From Hyphomicrobiales bacterium (GTDB lineage Bacteria; Pseudomonadota; Alphaproteobacteria; Rhizobiales; Aestuariivirgaceae), in the NCBI GenBank assembly GCA_025359045.1, contig JANYHN010000062.1, forward strand, positions 62,001 through 126,000: a DNA stretch of 64,000 bases, written 5' to 3'. The notes under the pieces are model-generated. The model had not been told where the DNA came from, did not search any database, and saw only the letters and a program-made list of their open reading frames with translations. A program made the translations under genes and the position numbers. Position 1 is the stretch's first letter; each line of letters begins with the position of its first letter. Shown here piece by piece: positions 54,789-63,773 of the stretch.

Positions 54789-55691
54789 TCAAAGAGTTAA
54801 AGCGATAGTCAAAAGTGTCTCTTTGAACCATTGGTGCGCAGGGTGGACTGAGAGCCGCTTGTGCCACGCCAAATCCAGATGGATCAATTTATCAGGAAGT
54901 TTAATTGGTGAATGAAAAACAAAACTCTTAGGGTTTGCATAACGCTGGATAATTTTTTTCGGTGCTGTAACGATCAAATCGCTTTCTTCTACGATCGCGG
55001 GTATGACTGCTGAACTACTGACTGTCATGGCAACCCGTCTTGATAGATTGAGTTTGGCAAGCTCTTCATCTATTACGCCATGAGAATCTCCCCTCAAACT
55101 GAGCACCAAGTGTTGTGCATCAGCATATTCTTGAACAGTTACAGATTTACCAGCCAAGGGGTGGCCTTCCCTAACCATGCAAATGAGCGAGTCACTTATC
55201 AAATGCTCAGAACCAAATCGGTCCGGCAAATTCAACAAAGGGCCAACAACAAAATCCGCCTCGCCATTATCTAAAAGTTCTGCAGCAGACATGGCGCTGG
55301 CAATAATTCTGATATCAATTCCTGGAGCATTTTGGCTGATATAACTTGCAAGCCGAGGCGCAATAATCACACTGAAATAATCCACCGCCGCAATTCTGAA
55401 CACTCGCTTCTCGGTCTTTGGATTGAATTTCTGAGGGTCTAAAATATTTTGCAGGGAAAAAAGTGTGTGACGTATAGGCTCAGCGAGTTCGGTTGCCCGT
55501 TGGGTTGGCCGCATGCCATCTGTGCCACGCACAAACAATTCATCATTCAAGTGCCCGCGAAGCCTCGTGAGCGCGTTTGAAACGGATGATTGCGTAAGGC
55601 CGATTTTCTTTCCAGCTTTGGTGATATTCTTTTCTTGGAATACCGCGTCAAAAACCAGAAGCAAATTCAGATCGATCGAGCGAAGATTCAT
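54789..55691 (-). CDS. LysR family regulator (NodD-like group)
   Basis: The 300-residue protein begins MNLRSIDLNLLLVFDAVFQE with the helix-turn-helix LTQSSVSNALTRLRGHLNDE and LFVRGTDGMRPTQRA, the NodD/SyrM/LeuO-like branch of LysR. The effector domain follows (RVFRIAAVDYFSVIIAPRLA). No adjacent divergent target gene is present; it may act at a distance or on the second LysR gene. Confidence 0.93.
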   Translation of the reverse strand: MNLRSIDLNLLLVFDAVFQEKNITKAGKKIGLTQSSVSNALTRLRGHLNDELFVRGTDGMRPTQRATELAEPIRHTLFSLQNILDPQKFNPKTEKRVFRIAAVDYFSVIIAPRLASYISQNAPGIDIRIIASAMSAAELLDNGEADFVVGPLLNLPDRFGSEHLISDSLICMVREGHPLAGKSVTVQEYADAQHLVLSLRGDSHGVIDEELAKLNLSRRVAMTVSSSAVIPAIVEESDLIVTAPKKIIQRYANPKSFVFHSPIKLPDKLIHLDLAWHKRLSVHPAHQWFKETLLTIALTL

Positions 55692-55878
55692 GCAAGCCTA
55701 ATTTGTTAGATACCTTAGCGTTATTACATGATGTTCGACGAGATTGATTACAAGTCGCAAACCCAAGTTATAAATGCATGGCTGTGACCGTTTATTTGTA
55801 CAATGAGGTGGGGAAAAATTTCAATTTGCCGATAATTGGTGTGGATGACGGCTAAGCTGCCTTAAAATCAGGCAATCA

Positions 55879-56805
55879 TTAATTGTCGGCAAGGGCCAAA
55901 GAACGAGAAGGGGCGACAGCAAATTGGCTGGTTGCAAATTTAATATCGCGTGCCGACTTCATAAAACTTTTCGCGGCGCCAGAATAACGCCGACCGGGCA
56001 TTGTGGCGATACAAACATCTCGCCACACTTCGGGCTCGGTCAGCGGGCGCGTCTGAAGTCCTGGAACCACAACGCTGAATTCCGGCATAAAGCAAATTCC
56101 CATTCCACCTAAAACCAAATTTTGAATCCAATCTTCGCGCTCACTTTCATAAACATCATTATGCACTGCGCCGGACTTATTGGTGAGTTCCATCAAATAA
56201 TTAAAATATTCACAATTTATACGGCTGAGATAATTCTCACCATGAGTGTCGGAAAACGAGACAGTTTTCATTTTGGCAAAGCGGTGGCCAGAGGGGAACG
56301 CGACCACAAATCGCTCCCGATAGAGCAATTGACAATGCAGTTCACCTAAGAGAACCTCGGAAGAGGCCATTAAGGCGATTTCAACTTCACCCGACTCCAG
56401 TTTCTGCTTTATTGATGAGAGAGAATCTTCGTCAAACTGGACAGTCATCCCTTTAGCCTCTCTGGCAAAATTGCCTAAGATTCCTGCAAATCGGGTTGGG
56501 CCGATGGTGCACATTACACCCAACTTAAGTTTGGCGGAATCAGTGGTAAGAAAACGCTTTGACTCCTTCTTGATATCGCCCAGCCCATCAATAATTTTTT
56601 CAAAATGAGGTTTCATCAAATTGCCAAGATCAGTAAGTTGAGTTAAGTTCCGCTCACGACGTAAAAGTAGGCCACCGACTTCCGCCTCAAGCTGATGAAT
56701 AGCCCGACTTAGAGCAGGCTGAGAGACGTTCGATTGTTCGGCCGCTTTCGTAAAGTTCAGCGTGTTGCAAACCGCTAAAAAATACCGAATATGATGGATC
56801 TGCAT
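55879..56805 (-). CDS. LysR family regulator
   Basis: The 308-residue protein begins QIHHIRYFLAVCNTLNFTKA with QSNVSQPALSRAIHQLEAEV and LLLRRERNLTQLTDLG, the CysB/OxyR-like LysR winged helix, and then the effector domain (LKLGVMCTIGPTRFAGIL). It is divergent from the Cys-rich repeat protein gene across 242 bp, so that gene is its most likely target. Confidence 0.92.
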   Translation of the reverse strand: MQIHHIRYFLAVCNTLNFTKAAEQSNVSQPALSRAIHQLEAEVGGLLLRRERNLTQLTDLGNLMKPHFEKIIDGLGDIKKESKRFLTTDSAKLKLGVMCTIGPTRFAGILGNFAREAKGMTVQFDEDSLSSIKQKLESGEVEIALMASSEVLLGELHCQLLYRERFVVAFPSGHRFAKMKTVSFSDTHGENYLSRINCEYFNYLMELTNKSGAVHNDVYESEREDWIQNLVLGGMGICFMPEFSVVVPGLQTRPLTEPEVWRDVCIATMPGRRYSGAAKSFMKSARDIKFATSQFAVAPSRSLALADN

Positions 56806-57047
56806 AACTACTCCCCAGCTCGTCTCATTGCCCCCGCATGAGCTAAATTAACTCTTCTCAACATTTTGAACGACCTATTCAAAAAGCTGCTTCAGTTACC
56901 ACTCTATTTCTGTAAGCGAAATAGGATAATGAAATTTGCGAAAAAAGTGATCAGACCTCCTCTTTAGGGCTCGTAGCTTTGCGGCTTCCCTGGCAAGCCG
57001 AAATCTGATAGATGATCTGCGGGGGCATCTGGTTCGAGGATTTGAAC

Positions 57048-58490
57048 ATGATGCTAAATACGGTGGCGAGACGTATTCCGAGGTTGATTCGATTTGCGCT
57101 TTTGATTTGTGCAACATGGATGATTTTGGCGCTAGCGCCGAGCAGCTCTCCAGTCTCATCATCAGCTTATGCTAACGAAAACCAGTGCGCGATTCCCCAA
57201 AATTCTTGCGGCTGCGCCACTTGTGGATGTGGCGGCGGAGGCTATGGCCAACCCAGCTGCCCGGCGGGCCAAGTTCTTTATGATGATTATTGTGTGCCGG
57301 GTTGCCCCAGCGGTTATACGCGTTATCCGGGCCTGCCCGGGCTTTGCATACCCCCTTGCCATCATGGGTGCCCAGACGGCTATGACCAAGTGCCTTTGCC
57401 AGAATGCCCGCAAGGCTATCACCGCGACCTCCGAAATCCTGACAATTGCCAAGCAGATCAAACAGGCTTTGGGCAATGTCCTGATGGCATGGCCTATTCC
57501 TTTGAATCAGGGCAATGCGAATTCAGCTGCCCGCGCGGTTTCTTCCTGAATGAAAATCGTGTTTGTGAATCATATTACACGCGCGAATGCCCACCAAATT
57601 ACAGCCGCAACCCAGAAACGGGTAAATGCCAGCCACCCGGTATTTGGCCGCCAAACTATACTTGGGTGTGCTTGCCGCATTGCCCGGTCGGCACTTACCG
57701 CGATATTCGCGAACCGACACGTTGCATCCCGCCGCCACCAACTTGCGCGCAAGGCTATGACTTATTTCGAGGCCGCTGCTTGCCCACCTGCGCAAAAAGT
57801 GTGGGCCGCGATGACTATGGCTATTGCAATCCGCCACCCTGCCCTGAGGGCAATTACATGACCCTACGCGGGCTTTGCATTCCCGTGGGTTGCCCGCAAG
57901 GATCAGAAACCTTTAGGGGGCAATGTGTGCCAGATTGTAAAATTGGACTGACGCGCAACAATAATGGCGAATGTCTGCCCCCTCCTCCCAAGCAATGCCC
58001 GCAAGGTCAGCGCATTAATGTGCAAACGGGCGATTGCGAACGCATTCCAAACAATGAACCAAAATGTTCGAGCAACATGACTTATAGTTCGCGGAGCAAG
58101 CGCTGCGAACCCAACCAACAACAAATTCCACCACCGCCTCCACCGCGTGAACCGCCTGCCTGCAAACCCGGCTGGCGCTTGGATGGCAATGGCCGTTGCG
58201 CTCCACCCAAAATTTATCTGCCGCGCGGATGCCCTGATGGGACGGCACTCGATCGGCGCACCAAGCGTTGTCGGCCCATTAGTGATGGCACCGATAATGG
58301 CCAGAACGACCCCTATGTTCCGCCCGGTCAAAACGATGATACATTTGTGCCAAAATTTAACCCTGACGTGCTGCGTCAACTCATTCCGCGCAACAATAAC
58401 AACATCCAAGGTGGTGGTAGAACTTACAACCAAACCAGCTGCCCCGATGGCCAATATCCAGATAAAAATGGCAGATGCGTTGGGCAATAG
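57048..58490 (+). CDS. Large exported Cys/Pro-rich repeat protein
   Basis: The ATG at 57048 follows a GAGG site. The 480-residue product has an N-terminal signal anchor (IRFALLICATWMILALAPSS) and then about fifteen irregular modules of the form C-P-x-G-x(6-14)-C, often spaced by Pro-rich linkers, for example CPSGYTRYPGLPGLCIPPC, CPEGNYMTLRGLCIPVGC and CPDGTALDRRTKRC. The pattern recalls EGF-like or trypsin-inhibitor-like cysteine modules and predicts many disulfides. I know no bacterial family name. It is divergent from a LysR gene. An adhesive or surface structural role is possible. Confidence 0.8.
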   Translation: MMLNTVARRIPRLIRFALLICATWMILALAPSSSPVSSSAYANENQCAIPQNSCGCATCGCGGGGYGQPSCPAGQVLYDDYCVPGCPSGYTRYPGLPGLCIPPCHHGCPDGYDQVPLPECPQGYHRDLRNPDNCQADQTGFGQCPDGMAYSFESGQCEFSCPRGFFLNENRVCESYYTRECPPNYSRNPETGKCQPPGIWPPNYTWVCLPHCPVGTYRDIREPTRCIPPPPTCAQGYDLFRGRCLPTCAKSVGRDDYGYCNPPPCPEGNYMTLRGLCIPVGCPQGSETFRGQCVPDCKIGLTRNNNGECLPPPPKQCPQGQRINVQTGDCERIPNNEPKCSSNMTYSSRSKRCEPNQQQIPPPPPPREPPACKPGWRLDGNGRCAPPKIYLPRGCPDGTALDRRTKRCRPISDGTDNGQNDPYVPPGQNDDTFVPKFNPDVLRQLIPRNNNNIQGGGRTYNQTSCPDGQYPDKNGRCVGQ

Positions 58491-58498
58491 CCAGAGCA

Positions 58499-58595
58499 TT
58501 TTGACTTTTCATAGAAAAGTCAAAATCCCCTTAAGCTATTATTGCCGATCAACTTTTTTGAACTTTATCGATTCCGTCAAAGTTCATGTTGATCA
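58499..58595 (+). repeat. 97-bp two-hairpin dispersed repeat, copy B
   Basis: This plus-strand copy matches 27970-28066 (minus strand) over the same 97 bp without gaps. Hairpin I differs by one base in 27. Hairpin II keeps GATCAAC/GTTGATC arms but changes its inner stem to TGAACTTT/AAAGTTCA. It fills the space between the convergent Cys-rich protein and RnfD-FNR genes, so here it cannot serve as a gene promoter in its own direction. Confidence 0.8.
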
Positions 58596-60110
58596 AGCAA
58601 AGCCTGGGAAGAAATCCGTTTTGATGCGGCGGTGACCAACACCCAATTCTTTGAGAACCTTCTCAAAGCGCGTGACCATGGCACGGGGGCCGGAAATGTA
58701 AAATGTGCGGTCTTTGAAATCAGGGAGTTCCCGGGTGATGAGATCAGCATCTATGAAACCGTGATGCATGTTGGTGTTGGCGGGTGCACCTTGGGCCACG
58801 GCGTAAATCGTGCGCAAGCCGAGTTCACTTTCGGCTTTGTCGAAGACATCAGCATAAGCAATCTCGTCTGATTTATTGTTACCGTAAAACAGCACAGCAT
58901 CGCGCTTATCGCCCGTTAGAACCATTTCCTGAATTATGCTGCGAAACGGTGTGACGCCAATGCCACCTGCGAGGAAAGCGAGTTTTTCGTCAGGGTTTTT
59001 TGGCAAAGTAAACTCGCCAGCAAGCTGCGAACCATAAACCACATCACCAGGCTTCATGGCCAACATGGATTGCTTATAGGCGCTGGCACCGGGATAAAAC
59101 TTGACACCCAAACGCACTTTGTTTTCGGATGGAGCTGAGGCGATAGTGAAGGAGCGGCGGTTGCCACGATTATCAGGCGCGCGCACATTCATCGTCCAAT
59201 CAAGATATTGTCCAGCTGCGAAGGATACCGGATGGTTGCTGCCGAACACATAGTCATAGCAACCAGCCGCTTTCTTCTCGATGCGCTCGAGCGTCAACTT
59301 GAAGCGGAATTTGGGGCTGACCAACCAGGCAAACGCATTACCAACCAAGAAGGCCAGCTCTGGGGTGAAATAGAATTCACCAAAATGAACTGAAGGGCTA
59401 GAAAGTCCGCCAACAATCGCACCAAACGCTAAGCTTGGCAGCAATGCAGAAGGAGCTGTGAGCGGCTCAGTAAGCATGGCAAAACCTGCGAAGATCAACG
59501 GCGAGTAAATGAGCGATTGGGTCAAGGCTTCGACATACATATCAGGAGTCGTCGTGAGCACGGTGACCGCCAGATTAGCCAATATGTAAACGCCAAACAT
59601 CTCAAAACGCTGCACTTTACGCAGGATAAGGAAACCACCGATCACTACAATGGGCAGCATTTGCATGTTACCGCCCACCCACCAAGTTGCAGGTTGATCC
59701 AAGATGAAAGATGAAGCCACAACGCCAACCGCTACCGGATTGAAAATATGTTTGCGGTAAATGGCAAAAATGAATTTCGATGCGATGGCAACGAAGGACG
59801 CCATTGCCAGACCTTCAATGCCGGGCAAATCTGTGGCCATGACTGGAGGCATAATCAACGCTACGATAAAGGCAGTGATGTAAATCGATTCAGAGTTGGC
59901 TGGAACTTTGAGTGCCCATGCTATCGTCTTGTTCGTAATCCAGCACACCATTGTGATAAATATAGTTGAGAAGGCCAATGCTGATGGATCATGCGGCACC
60001 AGATGGAAAAAGCCCAAGCCAAACGCGACGACCAACAAGGCCGAAACATAATAGAGCACGAGGCGGTACATGGTCGTGTGATTGAGATAGTCGTCAATGA
60101 AATTGATCAT
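58593..60110 (-). CDS. RnfD/NqrB-like membrane domain fused to ferredoxin-NADP reductase domain
   Basis: The 505-residue protein has an N-terminal ~290-residue part with eight or more helices resembling RnfD/NqrB (HIFNPVAVGVV, MLTEPLTAPSALLPSLAFGA). A C-terminal flavodoxin-reductase unit follows, with the FAD motif RRSFTIASAPSE, the NAD(P) motif AFLAGGIGVTPFRSII and YISGPRAMV. Single-chain RnfD-FNR fusions can carry electrons from NAD(P)H across the membrane to extracytoplasmic flavins. A threonine flavinylation motif is not evident in the membrane part. The start overlaps the apbE stop by 4 bp. Confidence 0.87.
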   Translation of the reverse strand: MINFIDDYLNHTTMYRLVLYYVSALLVVAFGLGFFHLVPHDPSALAFSTIFITMVCWITNKTIAWALKVPANSESIYITAFIVALIMPPVMATDLPGIEGLAMASFVAIASKFIFAIYRKHIFNPVAVGVVASSFILDQPATWWVGGNMQMLPIVVIGGFLILRKVQRFEMFGVYILANLAVTVLTTTPDMYVEALTQSLIYSPLIFAGFAMLTEPLTAPSALLPSLAFGAIVGGLSSPSVHFGEFYFTPELAFLVGNAFAWLVSPKFRFKLTLERIEKKAAGCYDYVFGSNHPVSFAAGQYLDWTMNVRAPDNRGNRRSFTIASAPSENKVRLGVKFYPGASAYKQSMLAMKPGDVVYGSQLAGEFTLPKNPDEKLAFLAGGIGVTPFRSIIQEMVLTGDKRDAVLFYGNNKSDEIAYADVFDKAESELGLRTIYAVAQGAPANTNMHHGFIDADLITRELPDFKDRTFYISGPRAMVTRFEKVLKELGVGHRRIKTDFFPGFA

Positions 60111-60850
60111 GATAGTACATAAGCTCCAAAGCCTGTGGTTTGCGTGGCAATGCCTTGTGCATTCACCATGTAGCCCTCAAAGCCAGGCAGGTTTTCTATG
60201 AAATAAATGCCTCTGGCACCCATCGCGAATGCAGCCGTGGCGAAGCGATCAGCTTCTAGAATATCGGGGCCGATAACAGAAAGACTCAAGATATCTTCAA
60301 TCCGCTTGTCCGGGTCATGCGGGTTGTAAATATGTTGGCCACGCACATAGGTGCCCGAAGTCGCCATGCCTTGCCCTCGCAGTGCAATCACTTTGATGAT
60401 TTCTTGATCATCAAAAGGACTACGAATGCCAACGCGCCAAGCCACACCATCGGCATTCAAACCTTCGGCCTGAATATCGCCTCCAGCCTCAATATAGAAA
60501 TTTTTATAGCCATCGGCAGAAACTATTTTAGCCGCATTGCAAATTGCCCAACCTTTGACAATGCCTGAAGGATCAAGCGTACCGTCCGCCTTCCTAATTT
60601 CGAAATAGCCTCGGCTTTGATCGCGCGTGATGGCAGAGAGTTGGAGAACCTCTTTCATTTCTGCGCTCAGATTGGCAGGCAAAATTTCACCACGATTGAA
60701 TGCATTAATTTCGCTGCTATCTTTGTAGGTACTGAAACGCGCATCAACTTGGTTGAAAAAGTCAAACACTGCATCCATTGTTTTGGCATCGTGCGCGCCC
60801 ACAATTTCCACAGTGATCGGCATGCCCATCAAAATGCGAGTGTCGTGCAT
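60107..60850 (-). CDS. apbE: FAD:protein FMN transferase (ApbE family)
   Basis: The 247-residue protein has the ApbE pattern MGMPITVEIVG, RFSTYKDSSEINAFNRG, TLDPSGIVKGWAICNAAKIV, NFYIEAGGDIQAEG and the metal-site region ATSGTYVRG with HIYNPHDPD. ApbE attaches FMN from FAD to a Thr of the D-x-x-G-A-T motif in partner proteins. It lacks the usual lipoprotein signal, which is odd because its likely partner is exported. Its ends overlap both neighbouring genes. Confidence 0.92.
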   Translation of the reverse strand: MHDTRILMGMPITVEIVGAHDAKTMDAVFDFFNQVDARFSTYKDSSEINAFNRGEILPANLSAEMKEVLQLSAITRDQSRGYFEIRKADGTLDPSGIVKGWAICNAAKIVSADGYKNFYIEAGGDIQAEGLNADGVAWRVGIRSPFDDQEIIKVIALRGQGMATSGTYVRGQHIYNPHDPDKRIEDILSLSVIGPDILEADRFATAAFAMGARGIYFIENLPGFEGYMVNAQGIATQTTGFGAYVLS

Positions 60851-61263
60851 TATTTGCCTGATTGCACCAAAGCATCGCGGAGTGACTTGATGTAAGCGCG
60901 GCTTGTCAATGTGGCTCCGCCGATAATGTCAACTTTCGCACTTTGCGTGGCGACAACTTCCTGCAACAGGTAGGGCAGAGCTTGGCGGTTTATTGAGCGG
61001 CTGGTGCCGGAATGATTTGGAAATTTCAATGCGCTAACGTTAGTTATGGCTCCGTTCGCGATGGTGGCCTGCACCTGCACGGTGCCATAATAAGCGTCAT
61101 AAGTGCCACCAACAAAAGTCCCGTCATGCAGAGCAACAGTCAGAATTTGCGGATCAACAGCTGCGACTGGATCATTGATAGCAGGAACCGTTGCCGAGTG
61201 GGCTGGGCTAAAGAAAGCCGCAGACGACAAAAGCAAACCAGCAAAGCGAGAAAGAATTTTCAT
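60850..61263 (-). CDS. Exported FMN-binding domain protein
   Basis: From the ATG at 61263, with a GAGG site, the product is 137 residues: a signal peptide (LSRFAGLLLSSAAFFSPAHS) and one FMN-binding domain. The flavinylation motif DIIGGATLTS places the acceptor Thr at about 118, as in NqrC and RnfG. It shares a TAATG junction with apbE, which would supply the FMN. It is the likely electron acceptor of the RnfD-FNR protein. Confidence 0.9.
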   Translation of the reverse strand: MKILSRFAGLLLSSAAFFSPAHSATVPAINDPVAAVDPQILTVALHDGTFVGGTYDAYYGTVQVQATIANGAITNVSALKFPNHSGTSRSINRQALPYLLQEVVATQSAKVDIIGGATLTSRAYIKSLRDALVQSGK

Positions 61264-61351
61264 AAAAGACCTCATCAGGAGTTATCAATGTGGGCACTTA
61301 TAATGCGGACAGTGATGACAACGCGCTGACAGGCAACTTAATGAAATTTAA

Positions 61352-62113
61352 CTAATTCTTGATTTTGTAACCTGTGCGGAATATCCACGCGACGGTGACC
61401 AGACAAATACCCAGAAACACAAATGTCATGGCCAAGCTGACGCCTACACTCACGTCTGAAACTTCATAGAAACTCCAGCGGAAGCCGCTGATCAGATAGA
61501 CAACCGGATTAAACAACGAGATTTTCTGCCAGAACGGCGGCAACACATTGATGGAATAAAAGCTACCGCCTAAGAATGTGAGTGGCGTGATGATGAGCAG
61601 TGGAATGATTTGCAACTTTTCAAACCCATCTGCCCACACACCGATGATGAAGCCGAACAGACTGAAAGTGGCAGCGGTCAATACCAGAAACAGCAACATC
61701 CAGAACGGATGCGCAATGTGAATAGGCACGATGAAAGAGGCGGTGGCTAATATGATCAACCCAAGGACGATTGATTTAGTGGCTGCGGCACCAACATAGC
61801 CAAGCACCATTTCAAAATAAGAAATGGGGGCAGACAGCAACTCGAATATGGTTCCAACAAAGCGCGGGAAATAGATGCCGAAACTGGCATTGGCGATGCT
61901 CTGCGTGAGCAGTGATAACATGATAAGGCCCGGGACGATGAAGGAACCATAAGCCACACCGTCAATCTCAGTTACGCGACTGCCCATGGCGGCACCGAAA
62001 ACCACGAAATAAAGCACGGTTGAAATGACCGGGGAGATGATACTTTGAAAAACGGTGCGCAGGGCGCGCGCCATTTCAAATCGATAGATCGCCCATACGG
62101 CATAAATATTCAT
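61352..62113 (-). CDS. ABC-2 type transporter permease
   Basis: The 253-residue membrane protein has six helices and ABC-2 signatures, including [20 protein letters not shown] and [20 protein letters not shown] near the C-terminus. It resembles the permeases of DrrAB/NodIJ-type exporters. Its start overlaps the ATPase gene stop by 4 bp. The substrate is unknown. Confidence 0.93.
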   Translation of the reverse strand: MNIYAVWAIYRFEMARALRTVFQSIISPVISTVLYFVVFGAAMGSRVTEIDGVAYGSFIVPGLIMLSLLTQSIANASFGIYFPRFVGTIFELLSAPISYFEMVLGYVGAAATKSIVLGLIILATASFIVPIHIAHPFWMLLFLVLTAATFSLFGFIIGVWADGFEKLQIIPLLIITPLTFLGGSFYSINVLPPFWQKISLFNPVVYLISGFRWSFYEVSDVSVGVSLAMTFVFLGICLVTVAWIFRTGYKIKN

Positions 62114-63030
62114 TTCTTCACCAGATCTACGAAAATGTCTTCAAGTGAAGACTGGGTTGTTGCGAGATCGCTGAACGCAAGCTTCGCCGATTTCAAATCA
62201 TCCATCAGTGTAGCAATACCTGTTTGCTCAGCATGGGTATCGTAGTTGAAAACCAGCGCCTTTCCTTCTTGTGCAATTTGCAAATTATGGGCTTTGAGTT
62301 TTGGCGGAATGGCTTTCAACGGTTTGACCAATTGGATGGTCAACTTTTTTTGGCCGAGCTTATGCAGCAGCGTGACCTTATCCTCAACGAGGATCATCTC
62401 GCCCTTATTAATCACACCAATGCGGTCAGCCATTTCTTCGGCTTCATCAATATAATGAGTAGTAAGGATGATAGTTACGCCAGAGCTGCGCAAATCACGC
62501 ACAATCTGCCACATATCCTTGCGCAGGGCTACATCGACACCAGCCGTTGGTTCATCGAGAAATAATATGCGCGGCTCGTGGGCCAGCGCTTTACCGATCA
62601 ACACACGCCGCTTCATGCCACCGGAAAGACGCATGATTTTTTCGTCTTTTTTGTCCCAAAGCGAAAGCTGTTTCAGAATTTTTTCGATATGCGCGGGGTT
62701 AGGCGGCAAACCAAAAAGACCGCGACTAAAGCTTAACGTCGCCCACGGGGTTTCGAACGCGTCAGTGGTCAGTTCTTGTGGCACAAGGCCAATAAGTGTG
62801 CGCGCTGCCTTATAGTCAGAAACACTGTCATGACCATCGACCAGAATTGTGCCTGTGCTTTTATTAACAATACCGCAGATGATACTGATCAGCGTCGTCT
62901 TGCCAGCACCGTTTGGGCCGAGAAGCGCAAAAATTTCGCCTTTCCGAATTGCTAGATTTATATTTTTAAGTGCCGAAAAGCCCGTTTTATAGGTTTTGGA
63001 CAAATCGTGAATTTCGATGGCTGATTTCAT
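62110..63030 (-). CDS. ABC transporter ATP-binding protein
   Basis: The 306-residue ATPase has Walker [19 protein letters not shown], the signature [15 protein letters not shown], Walker [13 protein letters not shown] and the H-loop [17 protein letters not shown]. The C-terminal extension is that of DrrA/CcmA-type exporters. It is coupled with the ABC-2 permease gene. An inverted repeat upstream may be its operator. Confidence 0.95.
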   Translation of the reverse strand: MKSAIEIHDLSKTYKTGFSALKNINLAIRKGEIFALLGPNGAGKTTLISIICGIVNKSTGTILVDGHDSVSDYKAARTLIGLVPQELTTDAFETPWATLSFSRGLFGLPPNPAHIEKILKQLSLWDKKDEKIMRLSGGMKRRVLIGKALAHEPRILFLDEPTAGVDVALRKDMWQIVRDLRSSGVTIILTTHYIDEAEEMADRIGVINKGEMILVEDKVTLLHKLGQKKLTIQLVKPLKAIPPKLKAHNLQIAQEGKALVFNYDTHAEQTGIATLMDDLKSAKLAFSDLATTQSSLEDIFVDLVKK

Positions 63031-63082
63031 GGCGCATCTTTAGCTGAAGCCGGACATGAACAAAAGAAACATTCTGGCTATC

Positions 63083-63128
63083 GGTCAATCGACCAAAACC
63101 AATGTTCAATAGGTTGGTCGAGATTGAC
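63083..63128. promoter_or_regulatory. Long imperfect inverted repeat between the ABC exporter and cupredoxin genes
   Basis: GGTCAATCGACCAAAACC (63083-63100) is nearly the inverse complement of GGTTGGTCGAGATTGAC (63112-63128). The arms surround AATGTTCAATA. Placed 53 bp before the ATPase start and 131 bp before the cupredoxin start, it may bind a dimeric repressor. Confidence 0.45.
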
Positions 63129-63258
63129 GCACCTTCTTGTATCACGTTTCCGTGATCAATATGTACAAAGGACACAAGCGTACTGAGCATTCGAAATGAC
63201 TGCCGCTAAATGTGTCGGCATAAACGATCGCCAAGCGCACAACCTGAAAGGATATGTT

Positions 63259-63744
63259 ATGAAACGCATAATTTCTGCGGCGGCTTTGCTTTGCGCAATC
63301 GCCATTTTACCCGCGACTGGTTTTGCCAGTACGATTGTTAAGGTTTCACTTGGAGACAATGGCGAAGTTTTGGATTTGAGCAAAAATTTGGGAATGGCGC
63401 CTGGCACGAAGATGGATATGACTAAGGCGCCAATGTACATCAAAATACAGCCCGTTATGGTACCCCCAGGTACTGTGGTTTTTAAGGTGACGAACAAATC
63501 TAAAGATGTAATTCACGAAATGCTGCTGGCACCAATCGCTAATGCCAATACGTCCCTGCCCTACATTGATAGCGAAAATCGAGCAGATGAAGAAAAAGCC
63601 CATGATTTGGGCGAAGTATCAGAACTTGACCCCGGAAAGTCCGGCGAACTGACTGTGGATATGAAGCCGGGAACATATATGCTTTTCTGCAATGTGCCAG
63701 GCCATTTGGGCGCGGGCATGTGGACGACGATTACGGTGAAATGA
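63259..63744 (+). CDS. Exported cupredoxin (plastocyanin/azurin-like)
   Basis: The ATG at 63259 follows AAAGGA. The 161-residue product has a signal peptide (AALLCAIAILPATGFAS) and a single cupredoxin domain with type-1 copper ligands His86 (VIHEM) and Cys144, His149 and Met154 in FCNVPGHLGAGM. It should be a periplasmic blue copper electron carrier. It could accept electrons from the nearby FMN-binding system, which is inference. A terminator follows. Confidence 0.9.
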   Translation: MKRIISAAALLCAIAILPATGFASTIVKVSLGDNGEVLDLSKNLGMAPGTKMDMTKAPMYIKIQPVMVPPGTVVFKVTNKSKDVIHEMLLAPIANANTSLPYIDSENRADEEKAHDLGEVSELDPGKSGELTVDMKPGTYMLFCNVPGHLGAGMWTTITVK

Positions 63745-63751
63745 ATTTTTG

Positions 63752-63773
63752 AGGCGGGACGATGTTCCGCCTT
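63752..63773. terminator. Terminator between the cupredoxin and prs genes
   Basis: AGGCGG and CCGCCT flank a nine-base loop, followed by TTATT on the plus strand. The hairpin separates the convergent cupredoxin and prs genes. Confidence 0.7.

Noticed and set aside
58147-58635. Open frame overlapping the end of the Cys-rich gene and the 97-bp repeat
   Set aside because: It is out of frame with the Cys-rich protein, whose module pattern is clear to its stop; the alternative product shows no recognisable features.
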